From: Nitrospirota bacterium
GTDB lineage: Bacteria; Nitrospirota; Nitrospiria; Nitrospirales; UBA8639
Length of the DNA stretch: 6,288 nucleotides
NCBI GenBank assembly: GCA_003233615.1
Contig: QIMB01000068.1
Location: 1-6,288, forward strand
Direction: 5' to 3'
Part shown: positions 1 to 6,044 of the stretch, one piece after another
How positions within the stretch are numbered: position 1 is the first letter of the stretch
Layout of the letters: every line of letters begins with the position of its first letter
Translations under genes and position numbers: made by a program
Notes under the pieces: model-generated
What the model was told of the DNA's origin: nothing
The model's input: only the letters and a program-made list of their open reading frames with translations
The model's database searches: none

Positions 1-134
1 ATAGATTGTCATCATCGTTTTGTCGCTCACGATCGTTCGTGCTTTACCTTTCGGTCAGAGCCTCGGCAAGAAGCAGGACTGATGAAAGTGCAGATAGAGC
101 GTGAGGATATTGAAGGCGTGGAAGAGGCTGGTGC

Positions 135-163
135 TTGACAGTGTCTAACGCCTATGGGAAAAT
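135..163 (+). promoter_or_regulatory. Predicted sigma70-type promoter for dxs-ispG
   Basis: A perfect -35 hexamer TTGACA (135-140) is followed after exactly 17 bp by GAAAAT (158-163), which matches four of six positions of the -10 consensus. Transcription would begin near 170 and leave a leader of about 75 nt before dxs. No other -35/-10 pair of this quality lies between here and the dxs start. The site is called by consensus matching only. Confidence 0.5.
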
Positions 164-243
164 TTCGTGTACCTATGTCGGTGTGCCGAACTCTCTCCAT
201 TTTTTCCTCACAAAAAATTTGAGCGTTTTTAGAAAGGGTCCAT

Positions 244-2139
244 ATGTCCTTGTTGAAAAGGATTGACAGTCCTATAGATGTAAAGAAACTTTCCCAGGAC
301 CAATTTCCTGAACTCTGTCAAGAAATCCGTGAACTGATCATCGAGGTGATCTCTGGAATAGGTGGGCATCTGGCGTCAAATCTCGGTGTCGTAGAACTTA
401 CGGTTGCGTTGCATTATTTGCTGGATACCCCTCACGATAAAATAATTTGGGACACCAGTAATCAGGCGTATACGCATAAACTGCTCACTGGGCGACGCGA
501 ACAATTTCACACTATCCGACAGTTCGGTGGTATGAGTGGATTTTGTAAACGCGAAGAAAGTGTGTATGACACCTTCAATGCGGGACATGCCGGAACAGGA
601 GTTTCTGCTGCGGTAGGCTTTGTCGAGGCCCGCGAGCAATCGCAAGGATCCCATAAGGTGGTATGTGTGCTTGGCGATGGAGCGTTAACTTCCGGGATGA
701 CGTTGGAAGGGTTGCAGCATGCGGGGGATATGGGTCGGGACTTGGTGGTGATCTTGAATGATAATCAGATGTCCATTTCCCGAAATGTCGGAGCGATTTC
801 GGCCTATCTAAACCGAACGTTTACGGGCGAGTTTTATACACGGTTTCGTGAAGAAACGTCCCAGTTGTTAGACACGATTCCACAAATTGGTGAGTCTGTG
901 AAACGGATGGCGGCGCGAGCGGAGGAATTGGCGAAAGGATTGCTTCTTCCAGGTTTGTTATTTGAAGAATTGGGTTTTCGCTATGTTGGTCCGATTGACG
1001 GGCATAATTTTGAGCATTTGTTGCCCACCTTAGAGAATGTGTTTAAACTCAAAGGCCCGACACTTTTGCATGTCATTACTAAAAAAGGGCTGGGTTTCGA
1101 GCCTGCCATGACGAATCCTGTGTGGTTTCACGCCTGTTCGCCTTTTGATGAACAAACGGGAGAGCCCGTGAAAAAGGCGAGCTATCCATCGTACAGTTCC
1201 ATAGCCGCGAATACGTTGATTCGTCAAGCACGAAAAGATACACGTGTGATTGCTATTACTGCGGCAATGTGTGATGGCACCGGGTTAGCAAATTTCCAAA
1301 AGGAATTTCCTACACGGTTAATTGATGTGGGCATTGCCGAACAACATGCGGTGACGTATGCAGCAGGTCTCGCGGCGGAAAACATGCGGCCGGTCATATG
1401 CTTGTATTCAACGTTTCTACAACGCGCCTATGATCAGGTGGTTCATGATGTTGCAACCCAAAATCTTCCAGTGATGTTCTGTATAGATCGAAGTGGCTTG
1501 GTAGCCGAAGATGGCACCACTCATCATGGAGCCTTTGATTTTGCTTTTCTACGTCATGTGCCAAATATGGTGATTATGGCACCAAAAGACGAAAATGAAT
1601 TACAGCACATGGTGCAGACAGGATTAGTCCATGATGGACCGACAGCCGTACGTTACCCGCGTGGAAGCAATTTAGGGGTGCCATTAGATTCCGAGCCTAT
1701 TCCTTTGGAAATTGGACAAGGGGAGTTGTTATCTGAAGGAACAGATGTGGCGATTGTGGCAATTGGCGTGACGGTATCAGAAGCCATGAAAGCGGCAGAA
1801 CGATTGAAGGAAGAAGGTGTGTCTGTGGCGGTGATGAATGCTCGCTTTGTCAAGCCACTCGATAAAGACCTCATTCGTGAGGTAGCCAAGAAGGTGAAAT
1901 GTTTAGTCACTGTGGAAGAAGGGTGTCGAATGGGTGGCTTTGGTTCGGCGGTGCTGGAGTTCCTCTCTGAAGAGGAATGTTGGAACCTTCCCACTAAGGT
2001 GTTAGGATTGCCCGATTGGTACATTGAGCAAGGTCCGCAAGAATTACTCCGTGAGAAATACGGGCTGACGGCTGATGGCATTTATGAGCAAGCCAAAGCC
2101 CTCTATGACCGGGTTTCGCTACAAACTATTTTGCACTAG
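244..2139 (+). CDS. dxs: 1-deoxy-D-xylulose-5-phosphate synthase
   Basis: Dxs condenses pyruvate with glyceraldehyde 3-phosphate to give DXP, the first step of the MEP isoprenoid pathway. It is a cytosolic, thiamine-diphosphate (ThDP)-dependent enzyme. The 631 residues match the family length (about 620-640). The N-terminal ThDP domain shows GGHLAS (40-45), GDGA (144-147) and NDN (172-174), the last two forming the ThDP/Mg binding motif. The pyrimidine-binding domain has AEQHA (365-369, catalytic Glu366), DRSG (415-418), DGTTHHGAFD (423-432) and RYPRG (470-474). The transketolase C-terminal domain covers about 495-620. The ATG is supported by AGAAAGG (231-237) six bases upstream. Several N-terminal pocket motifs deviate from well-known Dxs proteins: the usual VGHQAYPHK is TSNQAYTHK (71-79, so the motif His is Asn73), GHSSTS or GHASTS is GHAGTG (114-119), and NDNEMS is NDNQMS. 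The family assignment is secure. Whether kinetics differ is unknown. Confidence 0.96.
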   Translation: MSLLKRIDSPIDVKKLSQDQFPELCQEIRELIIEVISGIGGHLASNLGVVELTVALHYLLDTPHDKIIWDTSNQAYTHKLLTGRREQFHTIRQFGGMSGFCKREESVYDTFNAGHAGTGVSAAVGFVEAREQSQGSHKVVCVLGDGALTSGMTLEGLQHAGDMGRDLVVILNDNQMSISRNVGAISAYLNRTFTGEFYTRFREETSQLLDTIPQIGESVKRMAARAEELAKGLLLPGLLFEELGFRYVGPIDGHNFEHLLPTLENVFKLKGPTLLHVITKKGLGFEPAMTNPVWFHACSPFDEQTGEPVKKASYPSYSSIAANTLIRQARKDTRVIAITAAMCDGTGLANFQKEFPTRLIDVGIAEQHAVTYAAGLAAENMRPVICLYSTFLQRAYDQVVHDVATQNLPVMFCIDRSGLVAEDGTTHHGAFDFAFLRHVPNMVIMAPKDENELQHMVQTGLVHDGPTAVRYPRGSNLGVPLDSEPIPLEIGQGELLSEGTDVAIVAIGVTVSEAMKAAERLKEEGVSVAVMNARFVKPLDKDLIREVAKKVKCLVTVEEGCRMGGFGSAVLEFLSEEECWNLPTKVLGLPDWYIEQGPQELLREKYGLTADGIYEQAKALYDRVSLQTILH

Positions 2140-2140
2140 G
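2138..2140 (+). promoter_or_regulatory. ispG ribosome binding site overlapping the dxs stop codon
   Basis: AGG at 2138-2140 includes the last two bases of the dxs TAG stop and lies nine bases before the ispG ATG. It is short, but it is the only Shine-Dalgarno-like sequence here. The arrangement suggests that ribosomes finishing dxs help initiate ispG (translational coupling). It also favours the 2150 start over in-frame starts inside dxs. Confidence 0.45.
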
Positions 2141-2149
2141 TATTGGTCT

Positions 2150-3334
2150 ATGCATATCACTCGACGAAAAACTCGTCAAATTCAGGTAGGAAATATCAAA
2201 ATTGGCGGAGACGCGCCGATTTCAGTCCAATCGATGACGATCCCGCATCCCAGAGATGTCGCAGGATCTTTAGAGCAGATTCATCGATTAGAAGAGGCGG
2301 GGTGTGAGCTCATCCGGGTGGCCGTACCTGATATGGACGCGGTCAATGCCCTTCCCAAAATCAAAGCCCGGATGATGGTGCCCTTAATCGCGGATATTCA
2401 CTTTGATCATCGTTTAGCCTTGAAGGCAGCTGAAGTTGTGGACTGCGTCCGCATAAACCCGGGGAATATTGGCCCTTGGTGGAAAACGGAAGAGGTGATA
2501 CACGCAGTCAATGACTATGGCATTCCCCTCAGGGTCGGGGTCAATGGCGGCTCCCTTGAAAAGCCGCTGTTAGATAAATATGGATACCCGACTGCAGAAG
2601 CCCTGGCAGAGTCTGCCCTGAATGCTGTGCATGCATTAGAGGATGTGGGATTTACGAACATGAAGGTGTCGTTGAAAGCATCTGATGTCCATATGGCCAT
2701 TGATGCCTATTGGCTCTTTGCGCAGCAATCGAATTGCCCCATACACATCGGTATCACGGAGGCAGGGACGGCCGCGACCGGTGCTGTTAAGTCTGCTGTA
2801 GGATTGGGTTGGTTGCTCTCTCAGGGCATTGGTGACACCTTGCGTGTTTCGTTGGCAGCAGATCCGGTCGAAGAGGTCAAGGTCGGTTTTGAGATTCTGA
2901 AATCTCTGGAACTCCGTCATCGCGGAGTGAATGTGATTGCCTGTCCCACCTGTGGTCGAGTAGAAATTGATGTGGTGAAGATGGCAAATGAATTGGAGCA
3001 TCGGTTGAGTCATATTACGAATCCCATCAGTGTGTCGGTCTTAGGTTGCGTGGTGAATGGGATTGGCGAAGGGAAGGAAGCGGATATCGGCATTGCGGGT
3101 GGCCAAGGCGTGGGAATCGTCTTTAAAAAAGGTAAACTCTATAAGCGTGTCCCTTCAGAGGATTTGATGGACACGTTAATCGAAGAAGTGGAAGCCATGG
3201 CCAAAGAGCAAAATGCCAAAAGCTCTAACGAATCAATTTCCACACCGAACCCATCAGCGCTCCCTCCGGAAGAATTGTCTTTGACTTCTAGAGGGCCTAC
3301 CTCACGGGAAATTCCCGTTTTGCCTCTCAAGTAA
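2150..3334 (+). CDS. ispG: 4-hydroxy-3-methylbut-2-enyl diphosphate synthase (GcpE)
   Basis: IspG reductively opens 2-C-methyl-D-erythritol 2,4-cyclodiphosphate to HMBPP, the penultimate MEP step, using a [4Fe-4S] cluster. The 394-residue product has the TIM-barrel N-terminal domain (about 5-250, including VQSMT at 26-30 and RINPGNIG at 101-108). The C-terminal cluster domain follows, with ACPTCGR (264-270; Cys265 and Cys268), Cys300 and Glu307 in the LGCVVNGIGEGKEADIG stretch (298-314). These are the three Cys and one Glu cluster ligands known for the family. The open frame extends upstream into dxs, but family alignment (MHITRRKTRQIQVGN) favours ATG 2150. It is ten bases from the dxs stop, so the two genes almost certainly form one operon. 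Residues from about 353 to 394 are an extra Ser/Thr/Pro-rich tail beyond the usual end (E. coli IspG has 372 residues) and are probably disordered. Confidence 0.95.
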   Translation: MHITRRKTRQIQVGNIKIGGDAPISVQSMTIPHPRDVAGSLEQIHRLEEAGCELIRVAVPDMDAVNALPKIKARMMVPLIADIHFDHRLALKAAEVVDCVRINPGNIGPWWKTEEVIHAVNDYGIPLRVGVNGGSLEKPLLDKYGYPTAEALAESALNAVHALEDVGFTNMKVSLKASDVHMAIDAYWLFAQQSNCPIHIGITEAGTAATGAVKSAVGLGWLLSQGIGDTLRVSLAADPVEEVKVGFEILKSLELRHRGVNVIACPTCGRVEIDVVKMANELEHRLSHITNPISVSVLGCVVNGIGEGKEADIGIAGGQGVGIVFKKGKLYKRVPSEDLMDTLIEEVEAMAKEQNAKSSNESISTPNPSALPPEELSLTSRGPTSREIPVLPLK

Positions 3335-3431
3335 TTGGTGTCGGGTATCCCTGGCATCACAATCAGGGTAAATGTTAGGTAGATACAGAGGTGTGTAGGT
3401 TGAAGACTGAAGGCTAGTAAATGCCTGGCAT

Positions 3432-3487
3432 GTTGGTGGAGCGCTTACGATTGACCCCTAAAAGCCTTTGGTCTTTAGTCCATCAAC
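3432..3487 (+). other. Predicted nested stem-loop between ispG and tRNA-Cys
   Basis: GTTGGTGGA (3432-3440) can pair over nine positions with TCCATCAAC (3479-3487), using one G-U pair. Inside it, CTAAAAGCC (3458-3466) can pair with GGTCTTTAG (3470-3478) around a TTT loop, with one mismatch and one G-U pair. No long T run follows directly; the first T-rich stretch is at 3500-3505, so it is not a textbook intrinsic terminator. It might attenuate ispG read-through, or be a small structured RNA or 3' UTR element. The pairing was found by eye and no folding energy was calculated. Confidence 0.35.
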
Positions 3488-3507
3488 CTGAGTGGGTACA
3501 TTTTTGG

Positions 3508-3537
3508 TTGTGCAGAATAAAAGCAACTCCGTATAAT
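3508..3537 (+). promoter_or_regulatory. Predicted promoter for tRNA-Cys
   Basis: A perfect -10 box TATAAT lies at 3532-3537, ten bases before the mature tRNA 5' end, so transcription would start only a few bases ahead of the tRNA. The best -35 candidate is TTGTGC (3508-3513), 18 bp upstream, and it matches only the first three consensus bases. The -10 element and its position carry the call. Confidence 0.45.
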
Positions 3538-3547
3538 GAATGACGAA

Positions 3548-3623
3548 GGCGCCGTACCCAAGTGGTTAAGGGAGCAGTCTGCAAAACTGCGATTCAGCGG
3601 TTCGACCCCGCTCGGCGCCTCCA
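3548..3623 (+). tRNA. tRNA-Cys (anticodon GCA)
   Basis: A full cloverleaf can be drawn. The acceptor stem GGCGCCG (3548-3554) pairs perfectly with CGGCGCC (3613-3619). The anticodon stem is GCAGT/ACTGC with loop CTGCAAA, giving anticodon GCA. The T-stem is AGCGG/CCGCT around the TTCGACC loop. The discriminator base at 3620 is T, the U73 identity base known for cysteine tRNAs, and the CCA end (3621-3623) is encoded. It sits between ispG and hpnH on the same strand and probably has its own promoter. Confidence 0.97.
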
Positions 3624-3742
3624 TCAATCATGAACAGCTGTAAAATTACAGACAAATAAGATATTCAAATTGGAAATAATCAGTGGATGATGAAACCGCC
3701 AATATTATGCATGAAGACAGTGACTGTTGATGTACTTTGTGT

Positions 3743-3750
3743 GGGGGTGA
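3743..3750 (+). promoter_or_regulatory. hpnH ribosome binding site
   Basis: GGGGGTGA at 3743-3750 ends seven bases before ATG 3758. An in-frame TTG at 3737 would lie upstream of this site and has no comparable motif of its own, so the ATG is preferred. Confidence 0.6.
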
Positions 3751-3757
3751 ATTAGTT

Positions 3758-4774
3758 ATGGCCGTACCTATTTCACAAATGTATACCGTCGCGCAGTATG
3801 CACTTTCTCAACAAATCCGTCGTGTCAAGCGCTACCCATTGGTGCTGATGCTAGAGCCCTTGTTTCGCTGTAATTTGGAATGTGCGGGTTGTGGAAAAAT
3901 TCAATATCCAGATCATATTCTGAACCGGCGTTTGACGCCGGAGCAATGTTGGGCAGCGACTGATGAGTGTGGAGCGCCAATTGTGAGTATTCCTGGTGGG
4001 GAACCGTTAATTCATCCAGAAATGCCAGCCATTGTGGAAGGCCTTGTGGAACGAAAAAAGTATGTCTACTTGTGTACGAATGCCATTCTCCTTGAACGGA
4101 AAATCCAAGAATACACACCATCAAAATATCTGACGTTCAGCATTCACATGGATGGTCTCAAAGAAGAACATGACCATGCTGTGTGTCGTGATGGAATCTA
4201 CGATGTGGCTGTGAAAGCGATTCGAGTAGCCTTGGCAAAAGGGTTCCGTGTGACGACCAATACGACGCTCTTTGATGATGCTGAACCATCTCGCGTCCGT
4301 CAATTTTTTGATGAAATGATGGAGCTGGGAATCGAAGGCATGATGATTTCACCAGGCTATAGTTATGACAAAGCGCCTGACCAGCAAAGCTTTCTTAAGC
4401 GGGAACGCACGCACGCGTTGTTTTCCCAATTGTTGACGAAGCGCAAGCGAGGGTGGCAGTTCAATCAGTCGCCCTTATTTTTGGAGTTTCTGATGGGTAA
4501 ACGGGATTATGAGTGCACGCCATGGGGAAATCCCACATACAATGTGTTTGGCTGGCAACGTCCCTGTTATTTGTTGCAGGAAGGCTATGCCGCCACGTTT
4601 CGAGAATTAATGGAAGAGACGGAATGGGATCGCTATGGGACGGGACGACATGAGCAATGCCGGGATTGCATGGTGCATTGTGGCTATGAAGCCTCGGCGG
4701 TCAAAGATACCTTCGGTTCCTGGGAAGGGTTTGTGGCAACGGCCAGAGCTACCCTCTTTCCCAATGCGGTCTAG
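3758..4774 (+). CDS. hpnH: Adenosyl-hopene transferase, hopanoid-associated radical SAM protein HpnH
   Basis: HpnH uses a radical SAM [4Fe-4S] cluster to join the 5'-deoxyadenosyl group to hopene (diploptene). The product is adenosylhopane, precursor of all C35 extended hopanoids of the outer membrane. The 338-residue product begins MAVPISQMYTV, the typical family start. The CX3CX2C cluster motif is C38-NLE-C42-AG-C45 within EPLFRCNLECAGCGKIQYP. The GGEPL motif at 80-84 corresponds to the SAM-contacting GGE, and SIHMDG (128-133) and NTTLF (168-172) fit later barrel strands. The C-terminal region (about 190-338, the DUF3463 type) keeps Cys253, Cys270 and the cluster Cys301, Cys304 and Cys308. 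Nothing looks broken. The gene lies 134 bp after tRNA-Cys. I saw no strong promoter in that gap (the best is TATTAT at 3703-3708 without a good -35), so read-through from the tRNA or ispG is possible. Confidence 0.96.
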   Translation: MAVPISQMYTVAQYALSQQIRRVKRYPLVLMLEPLFRCNLECAGCGKIQYPDHILNRRLTPEQCWAATDECGAPIVSIPGGEPLIHPEMPAIVEGLVERKKYVYLCTNAILLERKIQEYTPSKYLTFSIHMDGLKEEHDHAVCRDGIYDVAVKAIRVALAKGFRVTTNTTLFDDAEPSRVRQFFDEMMELGIEGMMISPGYSYDKAPDQQSFLKRERTHALFSQLLTKRKRGWQFNQSPLFLEFLMGKRDYECTPWGNPTYNVFGWQRPCYLLQEGYAATFRELMEETEWDRYGTGRHEQCRDCMVHCGYEASAVKDTFGSWEGFVATARATLFPNAV

Positions 4775-4780
4775 AAGCTG

Positions 4781-4817
4781 CGCGTGTAGATTCGCGATAA
4801 TTTTCACTCAACACGCG
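4781..4817 (+). repeat. Inverted repeat between hpnH and the next gene
   Basis: CGCGTGT (4781-4787) and ACACGCG (4811-4817) are perfect 7-base inverted copies separated by 23 bases, beginning six bases after the hpnH stop. No T run follows, so this is not a standard terminator. It could stabilise the hpnH 3' end or separate expression of the two genes. Confidence 0.35.
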
Positions 4818-4845
4818 AGAGATTCCCCTGAGCGAGACTGTAGCT

Positions 4846-5190
4846 ATGAGTACGCAAATCCCGTCGGACGGGCATCCACCATCCTGGGAAGGCTATCGAT
4901 TGAAGGCTGATACTGAGGGAGCACTATACGAAGCCATTCGACGTGCCTGTGACTATAGAGGCGATGTGACCATTCATCTCAAAACGGGAGAGCACGTCAT
5001 CGGGTACGTGTTTGATCGTCAAGAGGAAATTCCCCATCCCTATGTGAAGCTTTTTCTAGCGGACCAATCAGAACCTGCCATAATACACTACCAGGACATT
5101 GCTGAAGTAGAATTTAGTGGAGAAGACACGGCATTTGGTCGTTCCTGGGAAGATTGGGCGAAAAAGTGGCAAAAGCCACAATTGAGTTAA
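4846..5190 (+). CDS. Conserved-looking small protein of unknown function
   Basis: The product has 114 residues, with no signal peptide, membrane segment or cysteine-metal motif apart from a lone Cys35. I do not know a named family for it. Visible features are a helical N-terminal part (about 23-36, GALYEAIRRACDYR) and then a run of short beta-type strands: VTIHL (41-45), VIGYVFD (51-57), YVKLFL (66-71), AIIHY (78-82) and IAEVEF (85-90). It ends in a Trp-rich tail, SWEDWAKKWQ (100-109). The strand pattern could be a small Sm- or SH3-like barrel, but that is only inference. An in-frame TAA at 4798 and the absence of other start codons fix the ATG, although the Shine-Dalgarno match is weak (GAGCGAG, 4830-4836). 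It follows hpnH by 71 bp on the same strand and may be co-transcribed with it. Codon-wise it looks like a real gene. Confidence 0.75.
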   Translation: MSTQIPSDGHPPSWEGYRLKADTEGALYEAIRRACDYRGDVTIHLKTGEHVIGYVFDRQEEIPHPYVKLFLADQSEPAIIHYQDIAEVEFSGEDTAFGRSWEDWAKKWQKPQLS

Positions 5191-5290
5191 GCCTGCTCAC
5201 CGCAATAATTTTCCTGTCCATTCATTTTTCCTGCATGAAAAGTTCATGATTCATCCTGATAGTTTCACTATTGAAATCGGTCATTTTTTG

Positions 5291-5369
5291 AAAAAGACCA
5301 ACACCCATCTTTGCGAACATTTGATTGACGCTCGCTGTTCGTCTGTGATAAAAATCTTGGTCTTTTTTT
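5291..5369 (+). terminator. Predicted two-level stem-loop ending in a T tract
   Basis: AAAAAGACCAA (5291-5301) is perfectly complementary to TTGGTCTTTTT (5357-5367), and the T run continues to 5369 (seven T from 5363). The 55-base interior contains a second perfect pairing, CGAACA (5314-5319) with TGTTCG (5336-5341). The G/C content of the outer stem is low and the loop is long for a classical intrinsic terminator. A terminator for the hpnH-side unit or a small structured RNA are both possible. No folding calculation was run. Confidence 0.45.
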
Positions 5370-5383
5370 GTGTTTGAAGGACC

Positions 5384-5389
5384 TATAAT
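5384..5389 (+). promoter_or_regulatory. Candidate -10 box upstream of the cytochrome gene
   Basis: TATAAT is a perfect -10 hexamer placed just after the stem-loop. At 16-18 bp spacing the -35 position is only T-rich with no good match. The closest consensus-like sequence is TTGGTC (5357-5362) at 21 bp, which is too far. If used, it would give a 5' leader of about 145 nt before ATG 5540. An activator-dependent or weak promoter would fit. Confidence 0.35.
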
Positions 5390-5539
5390 AAATCATGTGT
5401 CTATTGTGGCAAGATTTATTTACCAGTGCTATTACGGAAGCGTGTGCTTGTCAAGAAGTAAAATAAAACAGGTAATAGAAAAAAAGAAAGTCCAATAGGA
5501 AAATTGTAGGAATTTAAATCACGTACGCGAGGGGGAGCA

Positions 5540-5926
5540 ATGAACGAATACAGAGATCTGAAAAGTCTTCTAGTAGTTGGAGCAGCGGTTTTGGGGATGT
5601 CACTATCTGCTTGTGGCGGCGGTGAGGGGCCGCCTAAACCTCCGCCCCCGGCTCCACCGGAATATGCTGATAAGCATATGCCTGATGGCTATTGGAATAA
5701 TCCTGCTATTCTTGAAGAGGGGAAAGCCATTTTTACAGGAGTGCAAAATATTGATGTCAATTGTGCGAGTTGCCATGGAAAGAACGGGAAACCTGTTAAG
5801 GCCGGTGCTCGAGACTTCCGGAGAACTGAGCAAATGGAGCTTTACTCGGATTCTGTTTGGTTTTGGCGGGTGAATGAGGGTGTGAAGGGAACCAAAACCA
5901 TGGAAGAGCAAGCTTTCCGAAGATGA
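5540..5926 (+). CDS. Monohaem cytochrome c lipoprotein, 5' part of a frame-broken gene
   Basis: This encodes the N-terminal part of a class I-like c-type cytochrome, an electron carrier on the periplasmic side of a membrane. The signal sequence (1-24) ends in a perfect lipobox LSAC (22-25), so Cys25 should be lipidated. A Gly/Pro-rich linker (26-40) follows, then the haem-attachment motif CASCH (75-79). The SDSVWFWRVNEGVKGTKTM segment (103-121) leads to Met121, the expected axial ligand. After Met121 the frame yields an unrelated EEQAFRR and stops, while the expected continuation lies in the +1 frame. The gene is therefore read here as the first part of one protein covering 5540-6161. GAGG at 5529-5532 lies seven bases before the ATG. 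The physiological partner is unknown. Nitrospira-type cytochromes with similar motifs exist as far as I recall. Confidence 0.8.
   Translation: MNEYRDLKSLLVVGAAVLGMSLSACGGGEGPPKPPPPAPPEYADKHMPDGYWNNPAILEEGKAIFTGVQNIDVNCASCHGKNGKPVKAGARDFRRTEQMELYSDSVWFWRVNEGVKGTKTMEEQAFRR
5892..5906 (+). other. Frame break in the cytochrome c gene
   Basis: In the upstream frame the codons read ACC AAA ACC ATG (K-T-M), and in the downstream frame AAA CCA TGG AAG (K-P-W-K). The two frames share CCATG (5898-5902). Duplicating these five bases gives ACC ATG CCA TGG AAG, which restores one frame and produces the family-like T-M-P-W-K after the ligand Met. Loss of one CCATG unit is therefore the simplest explanation, although a change of two or eight bases cannot be excluded. 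Confidence 0.65.
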
Positions 5927-6044
5927 CATCTGGAAAGTGATTGCGTTTGAAGCGACATTTGGGCTCAAGGGCAAGGAATGGGATGTGAAGTATAAGAAAT
6001 GGGTTCCTCAGGGAACGGCTGGTACAGCACCAGCTGCCGAAGCA

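Larger units (their letters stand above)
5191..5539. other. Intergenic region of 349 bp without a gene
   Basis: No convincing coding frame is present. From left to right it holds two short hairpin candidates (CATGAA/TTCATG at 5234-5248 and ATAGT/ACTAT at 5259-5271), the larger stem-loop at 5291-5369, a TATAAT box at 5384-5389, and an A/T-rich stretch reaching the cytochrome gene. It most likely separates two transcription units. Confidence 0.6.

Noticed and set aside
1..138. Open frame from the left edge to TGA 136-138, possibly the 3' end of an upstream gene ending in REDIEGVEEAGA.
   Set aside because: The first part (Cys/His/Arg-rich) does not look like coding sequence, no family is recognisable, and the predicted -35 box overlaps the stop. 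A real gene end cannot be excluded, because the left flank is missing.
30..205. Short minus-strand frame beginning MERVRHTDIG upstream of dxs.
   Set aside because: It is under 60 codons, Ser/Arg/Cys-rich, has no recognisable domain and overlaps the dxs promoter region.
2075..2149. Upstream in-frame start for ispG inside the dxs 3' end.
   Set aside because: The extra 25 residues have no counterpart in IspG proteins, and the start at 2150 matches the family N-terminus and sits just after AGG.
3304..3321. ACGGG/CCCGT hairpin plus TTTT at the ispG 3' end as an intrinsic terminator.
   Set aside because: The stem is only five base pairs with a short T run and lies within the coding sequence, so it is too weak to annotate as a terminator.
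3638..3651. CTGTAA/TTACAG inverted repeat after tRNA-Cys as a terminator.
   Set aside because: The arms are six bases with a two-base gap and no T tract follows.
4635..4910. Plus-strand frame of 91 codons overlapping the end of hpnH and the start of the next gene.
   Set aside because: It lies in another frame over two better-supported genes, and its composition (Arg/Ser/Pro/Cys-rich) looks like a shadow translation.
5395..5466. 23-codon frame starting ATG 5395 (MCLLWQDLF...).
   Set aside because: It has no Shine-Dalgarno sequence, is very short, and nothing supports translation.
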